Source: Gonatopus flavifemur (Eukaryota > Arthropoda > Insecta > Hymenoptera > Dryinidae). From it: a DNA stretch of 64,000 nucleotides. The number at the start of each line of letters is the position of its first letter. The first letter of the stretch is position 1. Below, piece by piece: positions 22,190 through 34,624 of this stretch. Below the pieces are notes generated by a model. The model was given only the letters and a program-made list of their open reading frames with translations, did no database searches and was not told the DNA's origin. The DNA is taken from the NCBI GenBank assembly GCA_018340375.1, contig JAFFJZ010000014.1, forward strand, positions 124,001 to 188,000. The letters are read 5' to 3'. The position numbers and the translations under genes were made by a program.

Positions 22190-22372
22190 ATTCATTCTCT
22201 TTCAAGTGCCGTTGAGTTCGCTCAAATATCTTCTTTCTTCATTGAGATACGACAATTTTAAAATTGTATTTCAACATATGTACTGAATACATGGACACAG
22301 ATTTCAAATTGTTGTATCTCAATGAGAAAAGAAGATATTCGAGCAAACGCAAAGGCATTTGAAGGAGAATAA
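22190..22372. repeat. Small foldback repeat
   Basis: The inverted arms 22191-22258 and 22306-22370 pair closely (both read ATTGAGATACRACAATTT and ATCTTCTTT-like words). The 47-bp loop is non-coding. It has the form of a MITE but no clear target duplication. Confidence 0.6.
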
Positions 22373-22393
22373 CTTATACTTTCAGATGCATTC

Positions 22394-22611
22394 ACCCAGA
22401 TAACATGTGAGCTTGTCATAAGCTTGTCCGACTTGTGATTCGATTGTTTTGGACTTGTTATTGACAACCTTGTTAGTGTAAGGTTGCTACAACTCTGCTG
22501 CAAAGGTTTTATAAGCGTGTACCCTTGTCGTGTGTCAACTAGGAGGCTTACGTCAACCTTGTCGCAGGCTTTCTTGACAACATTGCAGCGAGGCTAAATT
22601 GCTATCTGGGT
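22394..22611. repeat. MITE with CCCAGATARC ends
   Basis: The left end ACCCAGATAAC and right end GCTATCTGGGTA are inverted. The interior repeats CTTGTC-like words and has no ORF. The same terminal motif bounds another repeat at 35389-35610. Confidence 0.55.
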
Positions 22612-22612
22612 A

Positions 22613-23668
22613 CTGGTTTTGTGGAAAAAAATCACTCCTTGATTTTATGTGACTTCAAGCATGTCGAAAAACAGTGTTTCTCAGATTCATAAAAGTTTAC
22701 ACAATGTATCAATAAATGTCCATAATTCCAATAAGTAAAAACTTGATAGATTCAATATGATTCTTTATATATAGAATTCACGACGACGATGACAAACGGT
22801 GCCTCTTACAACGAGTTCCCAAAATATGATAAAAAATAGTTGAGAATTTGAATTATTGATGGCATCGATTGCCATCAACATGCCAAGTATGATTCAAAGA
22901 GTTCTCATACTCAACTCATCATATAAGATTGAGAGAGCGGGGGAGAATTGATAATATCGACGCCGCCAAGCCCGTGGTTCTAAAGTCCCGTCCTTCAATC
23001 GTCAACCATATCCAGCAAAATTGGATTTCAGAAATAATTCACCAGTACCTCCGATGACAACTTGATATTTGGCACGTCCCATTAAAGAGCCCTTAGTTGC
23101 ACGAGACTGTCAACAGTATTATCTTTCAATTTGAGATCGGTATGTGGCCACACAAGATGGATCCCGTACGCTCGTTGGGGGTTGACTAAATCTCGATCAT
23201 CATTGTCCTCTCAACTCTCCTCCCCACCCTCTCCTTATCATTATCAAGAATACCGTCACAAAGATATGTCACAGATTCTTACAACATGCTGGACTCATCA
23301 GTTCTTTGGAGTAGAATCATAGGTGGCTGGAGACTACGCAGAAATGAAGTAGACGTATTACAAAATTGTATGCTAGCGATCTTCACTATGAATCTCATTC
23401 GATGGCCTAATAGTCGAACGAAGAAAAGGCAAAAGCGCAGTGGATATATCACAGATCTATCCGATCCTGGTATCAGATTCTCTGCGGAGTGTTCCAGGGG
23501 GATGGGAAAGGAACAAAATGAAGCGAATATACCATAGATCTGTGAGTTCACTATCACTACTATCAATTTGCATTACAGATTACAAAGTGGATTCAATTGA
23601 TAATGAATCCCTAGATTCTTTGAGTAGAATGACAGGTGAATGCAGGAAAAACAGGCAAGATACAGATA
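22613..23668. other. No recognisable gene
   Basis: An AT-rich stretch. A block at 23300-23560 (AGGTGGCTGG..., GAAGAAAAGGCAAAAGCG) resembles blocks at 26350-26460 and 26660-26760, which suggests an old repeated unit later split by the hairpin element. No coding signal. Confidence 0.4.
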
Positions 23669-26312
23669 CCCTGGTAGAAATATCATAAGTTTTTCCCCAC
23701 AACTCGTGAGGCACTAGTGAGGGAGAACTAGTTAAGTAAGACTCGTAAATTACTCGTCAGTAAGTGATAAGTTGAACTCGACTAACTATTTGGGTTATAA
23801 TTAGGCGGAACTTATGAGAATTTCACAAGATTTTCCACGTTATGCATACAGAAAAACACTTAACAAACGTTCAACCATCACCAGCGAAATAAGTATTTCA
23901 TATAACTTATCACAATTCTCATAAGGTTGATTTATTAACTATTCAGCATGATTTTTCTTTTCTACACGGCACATCATCATACACATCATTTGAGTATTAT
24001 TCAAAGAGCATGATCTGAATGAATATGTGTTTCGTCATAATCAAATATAAGTTTCGACCAAGTACTCTTCTTTCGTCATTTCTTGATTAATATAGATAAA
24101 AAATCTGTTATTGAGTGCAAAATGAATGACTGAATCAGTCATCACTGTTGTAATATGTAAAAAATCGTAATTTGCTGATGTGGTGGAAATGAATTCTATT
24201 CAAATACACGACAATATCAACAACAACAATATCAATATCAATCAATATCAATATTGATTTACATCAATATTTCTCGGGGAAAAAAAACTCACAATCAATT
24301 TCTCAAAACTCACATTAATTTTGTAATAATATGAGTCACGAAGAACTCATTTGATCAAAAATATTTCAAGCGAATGTTCAAAATGAATTTCAAAAAGCTT
24401 GAATCATTTACTTGAAGCGCGTTGGGTGATTTTACTCTTCAATTTAAAGAGTATTCTTGAAGTTGAAATTTTCAAATTTGAGAAAAAAGCCTTATGTTCT
24501 GAATTGAATTTGTTGTTGGGGTGATGATAAACTTGTAGGAAGAGTTTGAAAGTTGGGTGGAATCTATATTGATCAGGAAAGTCCAAATCGTGAGGCAAAA
24601 GTTAGAAAATTTGTCAACTTAGCTCACGGCACATGGGTATTCTATCAGCTTTTCTTCACTAAACGAAATCTAGGCAGGAGGAATGTATCAAAATTCAGTA
24701 AAATCAAGTTGGTACAGAGTAAGAGAGGACAAATATATTCATTGAATTTCATTGGTTATTATAAAAATGTTGATAAATCAGGAAAGGCTAAAGAAGATCC
24801 AATGTGTCGTCTTTTAATATTTTTGTTCCAATAATGTTGTATCATGTTCCTACAAATAAATGTTATTATATTTATAAAACGGGTTCAATACACATGTTTC
24901 CTCGACCTACTAGTGAAAAGATACAAAAATGCACACAATATAAAAGCATTGGAACAAAAATATTGAGAGACGATAAATTGAGTCATACATAGCCTTTACG
25001 TATTTATCAACATTTTTATAATAATCAATAAAATTCAATGAATATATCTGTCCTCTCTCACTCTGTAACAACTTGATTTCACTGAATTTTGATACATTCC
25101 TCCTTCCTAGATTTCGTTTAGTGAAGAAAAGCTAATAGAATACCCATGTGCCGTAAGCTAAGTTGACAGATTTTCTAACTTTTGCCACACGATTTGGACT
25201 TTCCTGATCAATATAGATTCCACCCAACTTTCAAACCCTTCCTACAAGTTTGTCATCACCCTAACAACGAATTCAACTCAGAAAATAAGTCTTTTTCCTC
25301 AAATTTGAAAATTTCAACGTGAAGAGTACTCTTCAATTTGAAAAGTAAAACCATCCGTCGAGCTGCAAGTGAATAATCCAAGTTTTTTGCAATTCATTTT
25401 GAACATCCTTTTGACATATTTTGGATCAAATGAGTTCTTCATGACTCATATTTATCACAAAACTAATATGATCTCTGAGTTTTTGCCTAGAAGTATCCAT
25501 GTAAGTATTTGAAGAAAATTCATTTTCACTGCATCAACAAATTATGATTTTTTGACATGTTACAACAGCTATGACATTTACTAATTCATTTTGCACTTAC
25601 TAACAGATTTTTTGATACACATTATTCAAGAAATAACCACCACACAATCCACAAAAAATAATTCATCCATTTTTTGATCACATAAATTCTAACCTCACAT
25701 CTGTCAACCGAACTGCAATTTTCACACAGGCTCATAGATTATTATATTCAACCGATGGATGATTGAATCGGATAAACACGTCACTTCAATTGATCTTTTC
25801 TAATGCATCGCGTAGGTACCGGTTTAGCTCAGGTCGTTAGGGCGTTAGGATAGTAGATCGCGCAACATTAGGTAGGAATTGGTTTAGGTAGGTTCGATTC
25901 TCTCCGAGTTTTTCAATATTCTCTCCATCACATTGAACACGAGGTGAACGTTGGTGGTAATCTGCAAGTGTCCCCTCTGAAACATGATTTTTGCTCGAAA
26001 TTCAATTTTTTATTTTCAAAAACATTTTGGGCCAAAGTATGCATATTTTACTGAATAATCATTGTTGATGTATTATTATAACTTCACAACTTTTTTGGCA
26101 TATAATTGCTGTCATGAGTGTGGCGCTAGTTTCTTACAAGTTCTTGGTCAGTTACTACTGAGTGCCTCGCTAGTTTTGATGGCTAGAATTTAGTTGAGTG
26201 AAGTGTTACATTCTAATAAGTTACTCGTTAGTTTTCCATATGAGTGACTCACAAGTAAGATAAGTAAACTTATAAGTAACTCTCGATGTACTAGAGAAAA
26301 TTTCTACCAGGG
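23669..26312. mobile_element. 2.64-kb TA-flanked hairpin element
   Basis: The terminal inverted repeats CCCTGGTAGAAAT (23669) and ATTTCTACCAGGG (ending 26312) are each flanked by TA, so a TA target duplication is likely. Inside is a large inverted repeat: about 24095-24835 pairs with about 24949-25645, leaving a loop near 110 bp. The arms differ by scattered substitutions and small indels. The outer thirds (23700-24090 and 25650-26290) are not mutual copies. No transposase is visible; the short ORFs in the arms (for example 24553-24834) are mirrored in the other arm without conserved meaning. Confidence 0.75.
25815..25912 (+). other. tRNA-like sequence, possible SINE head
   Basis: An A-box-like TTTAGCTCAGGTCGTTAGG (25823-25841) is followed by a B-box-like GGTTCGATTC (25891-25900), the spacing of an internal RNA polymerase III promoter. 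No complete cloverleaf can be folded by eye, and no CCA or poly-T terminator is placed correctly. It lies in the right outer part of the hairpin element only. Confidence 0.4.
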
Positions 26313-26506
26313 TATATCATACATCTGTATATCATGTACCAGCAGAATCAATATCAATAGGTAGCTTTGTAAGAAAATGAAGAAAAGGCAGGAGTGCAGA
26401 GGATATACAACAGTTCCTTGCGTCGAGTATACTGCTATCAGATTTTATCAATTGAAAGACTGGTAGATGAAAAAGAGCAAGGAGGACGCAGATGTACTAT
26501 AGATCT

Positions 26507-26639
26507 CCCTGGTGGGAAAAATTAAGATATTTCCTACAAATCTCTACAAGTCTCCACAAAATTCAGAATAATTCTGAAAATCTCTGAAAACATTCTGAGC
26601 ATTTTTGAAAAACTCTCGAAATTGGGATTCCCACGAGGG
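26507..26639. repeat. 133-bp MITE with CCCTSGTGGGAA ends
   Basis: The left end CCCTGGTGGGAAA and the right end ATTCCCACGAGGG are inverted repeats. The interior is a run of CTCT/ATTCTGAAAA-like words with no ORF. Flanks are AT-rich; no clear target duplication. Confidence 0.6.
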
Positions 26640-27412
26640 CTGTATGTCACTGACCATCATGATCATTAGGTAGCGTTGAAAGAAAATGAAGAAAAGACAG
26701 GAGCGCTTTGGGTATAACACAAATTTTTGCATCGAATGCACTTGACTGACCAATTGACAGATCATTACGCAGACTGTTTAGGATCAACTCGACGGAAATT
26801 TAGCAGATACAAAAGTATTCTGATTATAGAAATTGTTGTAGAATAACTACAGGTCAACCTGACTGATATGACTGGAGATACAATTCATTCTAAATATTTG
26901 CTTCTGAAGTTCTATCTCTTCAAATGTTTCATCCAAGCTGGATTACATTTCTATTCTTAAAAATTTTCATTTTCATCTTTCATTATCTTTGTTTTCAAAT
27001 GATTCGGTTTTCGGATATCATGGATATTCCACATATTTATTCACATATATTTTGATATTCGCAGATCATTATTCCTAGATATGTGTCACAAATGAAAGTA
27101 ATCTTATTCAACCGCCCATTTTTCTCCTCATTTCAACATATATTTGATGATGAAGATTTGTGAGAGTGGAAGTATGTGAGAATAGTTATTTATCAACAGT
27201 GATATGTAGGAAAAAATTATCTGAAAATTAGGATGATTGAGAATACAGATCTCTGATGGAAAATGTCCAATTGGAAATAGAGCATTTGAGAGAAAGAATA
27301 TTTTGGAGTATTAAATATGTTATAAATGATATTATATTTAGTATGGGAATAGGTTTCCGCCCTTTTTCAAGCAAAGTTGATTTTTATTCAAACAATGGAT
27401 TATTACATAATT

Positions 27413-28825
27413 TTATTCAAAGTATGCACCATTGCACGAAGAGAAAAAATTTGCTGACGCAGCAAATCAAGGTATTATATATAGAATAGAAAAATTTTTT
27501 GCTGACCTAGCTAAAAATTTGCTATAACAGCAATCGTGTTAGCTACGACAGCAATTTTTTAGCTGTGGCAGCAAAAAATGTTTGCTCCGCCAGCAAATTT
27601 TCAGTATCATATACAGAATAGCAAACAAATTTTGCTGGGATAGCAAACATTTTTTGCTGCCACAGCTAAAAGTTCGCTGTCGCAGCTAACAAGATTGCTG
27701 GAACAGCAAATAGTTTGCTGTCACAGCCAAAAATTTGCTGCTCTGGCAAAAGGAACCCAGCAAAAGTAGATTTCGCTGCCACAGCGAATTCCTTTTTCTC
27801 CGTGTGGAAGCGACCACTTTTGTCCATCTTTCAGGCAGCACACAGATTCCTCGGAGAAACAAAGCAGGTTCTTTTGACTCGATCCATTCATTGAGCCATT
27901 TCACGACACTCTCGTAAGAAGTGAACTGCTCTCCAGTGAGGGCTGATTGCATAGATCGAAATGGATGATAATCCGAAGGCGCAATGTCTGGAGAATACGG
28001 CGGGTGGGGCAAGATTGTCCAATTCACTCCTTCCAAATATTTTTCAACAGGTTGAGCAACATGTGGCCTAGCTTATCATGCGGCAAGAGAAGTTTTTCAT
28101 GTCGTTTTCTTTCCCCATTCCAGTCGTTTTTCTTTTAGAGTTCGATTCAAACGTATTAGCTGTAGTCTGTAAAGATCACCAGTGATTGTTTCTGACGGTT
28201 TGAGTAGTTCATAATGAATGTCACCTTTCTGATCCCACCAGATGCACAACATAATCTTTGAAGCGTGGATATTTGTTTTCGGTGTCGATGGACCTGGTAC
28301 ACCTGGCAGCCCCCAACGTTTTAGACGCTCAGGATTATCGTAATAGATCCATTTTTCATCGCCAGTGACAATACGATGCAGAAAACCTTTTCTTTTCTGC
28401 CGTTTAAGAAGCATCTCGCATGTTACCGAACGTCTCTCGATATCTCTCTCCTTTAGTTGATGCGGCACCCAATTACCTGCTGTTTGGACCATTCTCATCT
28501 TGTGCAAGCGTTTACCGGCGGTCGACCTATCAACACCCAACTCTTCAGACAACTCATCCAGGGTTCGACATGCATCTTCATCCAATAATTGTTCCAGTTC
28601 TACATCTTCAAATTTTTTCGGTGCCTTTCCGCGTTCTTTATCACTCACGTCAAAATCACTATTTTGGAATCGTCGAAACCACTCTTTACCAGTTGTATTA
28701 GACGGAGCGTGATCACCTCAAATATTGCACAGTACACGATACGTTTCAGCCGCACTTTTCTTCGGAATAAAATAATGAAGCATAACTTCCCGCAAATGCT
28801 GTTTTGTCGGGACAAACGTTGTCAT
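27413..28825 (-). pseudogene. mariner-3 transposase, broken
   Basis: The reading starts at ATG 28825 (MTTFVPTKQHLREVM), with an early stop after about 36 codons. It continues as 28648-28097 with the second helix-turn-helix (VDRSTAGKRLHKM), FLHRIVTGDEKWIYYDNP (first catalytic aspartate) and LLKPSETITGDLYR. The HDN box region near 28060 is damaged and frameshifted. 28036-27810 holds PHPPYSPDIAPSDYHPF (third aspartate) and LPERWTKVVAS. After the MITE the last codons NGAYFE and TAA follow at 27436-27413. The family is close to mariner 4 (42164-43449) and distinct from mariner 1 and 2. Confidence 0.87.
27437..27804. repeat. Palindrome-rich MITE inserted in mariner 3
   Basis: About 368 bp between the transposase codons for VVAS and NGAYFE. 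It consists of many short palindromes of the form TTGCTG-N3-CAGCAA and variants (AGCTGTGGCAGC, TTGCTGGAACAGCAA). The right end read inward is CACGGAGAAAAAGG and the left end is CGAAGAGAAAAAAT. It has no ORF. The unusual repeated stem design resembles that of the MITE at 46826-47118, with different stem sequence. Confidence 0.65.
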
Positions 28826-29694
28826 TTGTGACACCAGATAAAAAATGATGCTTAGGCTTTTAACAAATGTCACCTACCGCAATCGACACCTTACATATCC
28901 ACTTCCAAATCACTAGTATAGCAATTGAGTGAACTCAAAAATAGCATCAGCAGCAACACTTTTTCCAAGAGGGCGGAAACTTATTCCCATACCCAATAAT
29001 TACGGATATTGTTTTCCAATGACCCAAGATCTACCTGATTGATGCAGCTGGAGATAGAATTGATTCTAAGATATCCTTTCTGAAAATTTGAACCTCCCAG
29101 TTGTTCCATTCAAGCTGAATTGTATTCCCATCTTCACAAACTTTTATCTTTAGTTTTAATTACGTTTGTTTTCGGATAATTCTATTCTTTGATATCTTCA
29201 ACGTTGGATATTTTCATCTCCCCATATTTTCACTCCTGCAGGTCTGTATTCCCAAATATGTGTCGAAAATGGAAGAAAATTTCATTCAACAGGAATTTTT
29301 TTCCTTTCAATATGTACTGAAAGATGAAGACCTATTATATTACATCCAACAATAAGAGCCTGTTAGTGTACAAATATGTAGAAATAGACATTTATGATCA
29401 AATATGATATTCAAGAGAAGAATTTTCTGAAAATAAACAAAGATAAAAATACGAATATTTTATGGAAAACCAAGTACTTGAAAGTAAACCATTTCGAAAT
29501 ATCATATATGTTATAAATAAGTTTGAAATCATAGAAATTGTTGTAGACTAACTATCAGTAGCCTGACTCGTGTGACTGACGATACGATTCATTCTAAAAT
29601 GATCTCTGCAAAAGTTTTATCTCTCCTGTGTTACATCCAAGCTGAATGGATAATGAGAGACAAAGTGGTTGTTCATATCACAGGAATAATCTGA

Positions 29695-30725
29695 GGACAT
29701 TTTCTTCATGCCTATGGTTCCTATCAAACTCGACATGGGGATTTAATTGTTGACCGTTTTCAATAGAAGATATATTCAGAAAAAGGAGTGAAATCCCAAT
29801 AAAAAAACTCCAAAAAAGCAAAAAAATAACACCAAGCACATGAAAATGCGATCAATGTCTACAAAAAGAACATCTATAAACCTATTCTCAACAAAAATTT
29901 CAATGCAATACAACAGGATATGCCCCTCCTACAAAAAAGATGTGGGATCAATATGAGCTGTCAACTACATTTGGTTATCCAAATGGTGTGTGAACGATTT
30001 TTTGTATATTGTAACTTCAATTTTTTTGAATTCTATTCAGAGTGATTTATGATCTTTGGGAGACATCATTGTATTAAAAATGAATATGAAGTGGAATAGA
30101 AGAAAAATCAGGTTGAATCATTTGGCATACCTACTAGACAGAACTCTGACTCATCTTGAAACAAACGTGTTGGTCATTTCTGAACAGTTTTGAAATTCAT
30201 GTCGATGCGAAACACTTGGCGTGGTCAATAAAGATTTTATGATAAGAGTGTTCAATAATAAGTGGTGAAAATTTTCCATTACCCACGTCAAGTTTCTCGT
30301 ATGGACATGACTTCAAAACTGTTCAAAATGACCAACACGTTTGGTTCAAAATAAGTCAGAGTTCTTCCTAGTAAGTATGCCAAATGATTGAACCTAATTC
30401 TTCTTCTACTCCACTAGATATTCATTTTCAATACAATGATGTTTTTCGAAGATCATGAATCACTTTGAATAGAATTCAAAAAAATTGAAGTTACAATATA
30501 CAAAAAATCGTTTACATGCCATTTGATCAACTGAATGTACTTGGCAGCTCATAATTGATTTCACATCTTTTTTTTAGATGGCGCATGTCTTGTTGTATTG
30601 CATCGAAATTTTAAATATAATGAAAGTTCTGTTGAGAATAGGTCCATAGATGTTTTTTTTTGTAGATATTGATCGCATTTCCATGTGCTTGGCGTGATTT
30701 TTTCACTTTTTGGAGTTTTCCATTG
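29695..30725. repeat. ~1-kb foldback family, copy 1
   Basis: The left arm (about 29800-30235) and right arm (about 30262-30720) are long inverted repeats. Examples are CATGAAAATGCGATCAATG at 29838 against TGATCGCATTTCCATGTG at 30669, and TTGAAGTTACAATATAC at 30486 against GTATATTGTAACTTCAA on the left arm. It has no ORF of note. A second copy is at 36005-37345. Confidence 0.75.
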
Positions 30726-31164
30726 TTCTCGAATCACAGAGAATATGGAGTTCATAGAGAATCCCCAAAAAACTTCATTCAAAATCCAAAGTTCTCAAGA
30801 AATTATTTGAGAAATCATCAATAAACTCTATGCTACCTGGGTCATCATCCTATACAGCACACGAGTTCCCGCAAGGGTTCCCATTATGCTTATCAATATG
30901 TATTCATTATGAATATCTTGAATTCAAAATGAACTGTTAATGGACAACTTAATGTTCAGAGAGAACTCATATCAAGATTTCATGATGAATTGTCCACGCA
31001 TTCAAGACGTTTTCATTCTGAATCCAAAATATCCATAATGAATACATATTCATTAGCATAACGAGGGCAATTCAAGAGGTCTTCGAGAAGTCTCAGAAGA
31101 ATTCCTAAAGAATTCATGCAGAACAGAATGAGTTCAATAAGAATTCTTTCCAGACTATGGCACT
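30726..31164. other. AT-rich stretch with an inverted repeat
   Basis: A CTACCTGGG end, like those of the CCCAGATAGC MITEs, occurs at 30833-30841. From about 30890 to 31060 there is an inverted repeat (TGTATTCATTATGAATATC against ATCCATAATGAATACATA). The block TTTCCAGACTATGGCACTG near 31149 recurs, slightly changed, at 55793. No gene. Confidence 0.45.
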
Positions 31165-31796
31165 GTGTGGGATGTGAGAATAAATATTCATCATCTTTGA
31201 TATTTGAGAGAAGAATTATCTGAAATTGAACAAAAATCAAAATACGGATATCTTATGGAAAATGAAGTATCTGAGAGTGGGGGTATTTCAGAATATTATT
31301 GATCCTCCCGATTACGAAAGCCCATGGCCCCAGGGGGCATGAATTAGCCGATGAGAATTCATTGTCGGAGCCCCAGAGGATATGAGCGCCTGCAATCGGG
31401 AGCATCCTATATGTATATACAGGGTGGTCCATCTGAAGTGATATAGTCAAATATCTCGGAAACTAGTGGAGATGGGTAAAAATGTTCCAGGTGAAAAGTT
31501 TAGCGTTCGAAGAGGGAAGTATGATGCTGACCTTGAAAAATCCCTCAGAGGTCATTTTGAAGGCCATTTGAGGGTCAGGATGTTTTTTTTTCAATAGGAC
31601 CCGCATTTTTTATCATGGCATGAGAAAGCTGGTTTCAAACCCTTCACGAAACACTGGTCATGGACCCCTTTCCACCGATTGGGGTGCAAGGTATGGACCG
31701 TCGAAGTCATTGATGAACTACTCTTAGCACTACCCAGGAACAACGACGTGGACATGGTAGTTCTCTGTCCCCTTCGGAGTGCTTGATTATCGTGAG

Positions 31797-33291
31797 CAGG
31801 GTTGGTCCGAAAAAACTCGACCCGGTTTTACCCACCGGGTTTTTTCAAGTAAAACCCACTCGAAAAAACCCGAAAAACCCCACTGAAAATGATTATTGAT
31901 TGATGGCTTAGAGAACAATAAAATGAAATTCCCTGAACAGCATTAAATTTTTTTATTGAATATATAACCTAAAAAATGTGCTTATATACTTGATATGTCT
32001 ATCTCACCATTCATTTTGATCAGTAGGAGTATTATGATACCTATACAATTGGACTAATTTGGTAGCTTTTTCTACACCTAATCTATACCGTGCATTGGAC
32101 CATACGTGTCCGAAAGTTGAAAAAACTCTTTCTTGTCCCGCTGAACTCGGTGGAATACTCAACAGTTGGTATCAAAATTCACAGAATCCGTTCGGGAGTT
32201 TATGTGTAGTATTAGTTCTGGCTCCCATCAGTTTCCACCATTTATTGGGAGTGTTTTCATATAATTTTTTAACTTCTGCTCGAAGCATTGAAGTAGGATA
32301 TAAATTATCATCTTCGATCTTGAACGCGATCATTGCTCCTAAGAATTACTGGTTTTTTTCATTAGATGAGGGATATACTTGACATGGAAACACAAATCGT
32401 TGCAAAAAAGCAGTACTTTCCCATACTTAGAAGTTTGAGAATCGAAACTAGTGCGAATTCATCCCAAACAGCGCAGCTAACACAAATTATCAATTTGAAA
32501 TCATGAAAACTTCTCAAGTACCTTCCGAATAGTCTCCTTTATGCGACTCACAATGAGTTCAGTATAAATTCGATGAATTCAAAATGACCACTCACTGAAT
32601 GCTCGAAGAATTTATTATGGAGTCTCAATATGAGTTCTTTCTGAATATTATCTTGTTCATGAAAAGTTCAGTTTGAATTCATATTAAACTCATTGTAAGT
32701 CGCATAATTGGAGCTGTAAACGGAAAATCTGGTGCTGTCTGGAATAGATTGCTTATGATGCAAATTTGGGAAAGAACCTTTCAATTGATAAAGTTGATAC
32801 AAAGTGAGAACCTTAATATTGTCAAGAATGATCTTTGGCTTCAGGGAAAGGAGTAAGATTCTCGATCACAAGGAATCATGTGCGACGCTGGTGATGGGAA
32901 CATTTTTTGCAGTTAAAATAACATTATGGAAGATCAATGGTCTTTCTCAACAATTTTTCATCTGTTGTCGAGTATATTATTCCCTATTTGGGAATAAGAA
33001 CCAGTAATTTTCATTCCCGAATTTCTTCCAACGTAATGACTGGTTTGAACATACTGATCCTATACTTTTCCCATGATGTTTCGACTCATGAAACAGATAT
33101 AATGCTCAAAAGACTGTAAACATCTCGAAAATATAAGAGATAATGAGGAAAAAGACGAAGATGTTCAAAAACTATGAATAACCCGAAAAAACCCAAAAAA
33201 ACCCGAAAAAACCCGAAAAACTCCACAAAATTCCGGAAAAACCCGAGTGGGTCGGGCTTTTTAAAAAAAATCCGGATTTTTCCCAACCCTG
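31797..33291 (-). mobile_element. hAT element, internally deleted
   Basis: The ends CAGGGTTGG (31797) and CCAACCCTG (ending 33291) are flanked by a perfect 8-bp duplication ATCGTGAG (31789-31796, 33292-33299), which is diagnostic of hAT. The subterminal regions are rich in AACCCGAAAAAA words. Within lies the C-terminal end of a hAT transposase on the minus strand. The rest of the transposase is absent. Confidence 0.92.
32030..32385 (-). pseudogene. hAT transposase C-terminal dimerisation domain
   Basis: The minus strand encodes PSSAGQERVFSTFGHVWSNA followed by RYRLGVEKATKLVQLYR at about 32150-32040. This is the highly conserved hAT C-terminal dimerisation segment, placed correctly near the 3' end. 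Upstream codons (32380-32160) include WWKLMGA and, after a stop, the typical spacing of the domain. The DDE core and the BED finger are missing, so only this piece survives. The plus-strand ORF at 32059-32382 is its shadow. Confidence 0.8.
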
Positions 33292-33898
33292 ATCGTGAGT
33301 CCCCTTGCCTCTCACATGAGGCGTGCTTGACGCTGTTACAATAATTGCTCGGAGTTACCCCCCTCTGCCTGGATAAATAATCCTGGTATGTTGGCGCAAA
33401 CAGTGCGGATGCGATCGATCATGTCCTCCCTCATTTACAAAAAAACTTCCAGATTTTTTGGGTGAATCTACAAAGAAATTTTTCACAGTGTCACTCTCTT
33501 TGGTGAATTTTCTGGAGACTCGAAGGATTGTTGTATCTGTTCGAATGTGCATCCTAATCGACGTTATGTGGTATGGTCAATACTTCCAATGTTCCCAGCA
33601 ACCTTTCAACAATTTTTGAGAGTCGATACTCATTTATAACCCGTTTTTTTCCCAATCGAATTAACTCTAATCTGCATTGAAATTAGTCCCGATCTTCGGA
33701 GAAAAGCGATGAACAAGAATATATAAACAAACAGGAACATCGAATTCCTGTTTATTATGGTTGGTTATGTGGATGATTACGGAGATACGTGATCATTTGA
33801 ACACTGGTTCTGAACTGAGACCATCACAATCGCTCTTCTTCTTTGCATATTCAATCATCTACATTTATCAATTTATTCCATTCGATTCAATCGAAGGA

Positions 33899-34624
33899 AT
33901 GGGTCACTATCCACCCTCTAAAATCATTGATATGATGCTTGTGCTTGGCTCATGTCACAATAATGACAACGGAGCCGCAAGAGTTTACCGGGATCGGTAT
34001 CCCGATCGCAGCATCGCACACCCCACGACCATTCGTCGACTCGAATTGAGGGCTCGACGAGGAGTATTGCAGCGAGATCTAAGACATCACCGGTACGATG
34101 AGAATGATATCCGTGCACTCACCATATTGGGATTCATCCACTTGGACCTTCATGTTAGTAGCAGATCGTTGGCACGAATAACTGGTATACCCCAGACTAA
34201 TGTTTTGAGAATCTTGAAGCATGTCAAATATCGACCATACCACATTACGTTAACTCAAGCTCTCACTCCAAACGACATAAGACTTCGAATTAGATTCTGC
34301 AACTGGGCACGAGCAAGGCTGGTTGACGATCCTCAATTCTTCGACTATGTAATGTTCCCCGACGGAACATCTTCTCAGAGCACTGGGCATTTGAATAGAC
34401 ACAACTCTCATTACTGGTCGGATGTTAATCTGCATTGGTATCAAGCAATCGACAACCATCATCGTTGGAGCGTAAATGTGTGGTGCAGGATCGTCAATGG
34501 CTATTTAGTCGGTCCACATCTTTCCAACGACACTTTGAACGGCCCCATGTTTCTGGAATTTCTGGCGGATCATTTACCAGGCTTACTTGAGGCAGAGGGG
34601 GGTAACTTCGAGCAATTATTGTAA
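33899..34624 (+). pseudogene. Transposase with N-terminal DUF4817-type helix-turn-helix, truncated
   Basis: I start it at ATG 33899 (MGHYPPSKIIDMMLVLG), because the frame upstream looks random; this gives 241 residues. The N-terminal part (residues 1-60) matches the DUF4817 pattern with NGAARVYRDRYPDR. The middle part has a second helix-turn-helix (SSRSLARITGIPQTNVLRIL). Then comes the start of the IS630/Tc1-type DDE domain (FFDYVMFPDGTSSQSTGH, NVWCRIVNGYLVGPH). The first catalytic region reads PDG where relatives have TDE. The protein stops after GLLEAEGGNFEQLL, so the second and third acidic residues are missing. The stop lies at the start of the right inverted repeat, consistent with an internal deletion. 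Confidence 0.75.

Larger units (their letters stand above)
27342..28992 (-). mobile_element. mariner element 3 with a nested MITE
   Basis: Imperfect inverted ends TATGGGAATAGGTTTCCGCC (27342) and its counterpart with AATAAG at 28970-28991 bound a minus-strand mariner. It lies between units 1 and 2 of the tandem array. A 368-bp MITE (27437-27804) sits in the last codons of the transposase. Confidence 0.85.

Noticed and set aside
24553..24834. 93-residue ORF in the hairpin element
   Set aside because: It lies in one arm of an inverted repeat and has stops and indels in the other arm; no motif found.
25815..25912. Genuine tRNA gene
   Set aside because: A and B boxes are recognisable, but I cannot fold a cloverleaf with an anticodon arm, and the flanks suggest a repeat.
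32059..32382. 107-residue plus-strand ORF
   Set aside because: The minus strand over the same bases encodes the conserved hAT dimerisation domain; the plus ORF is a shadow.
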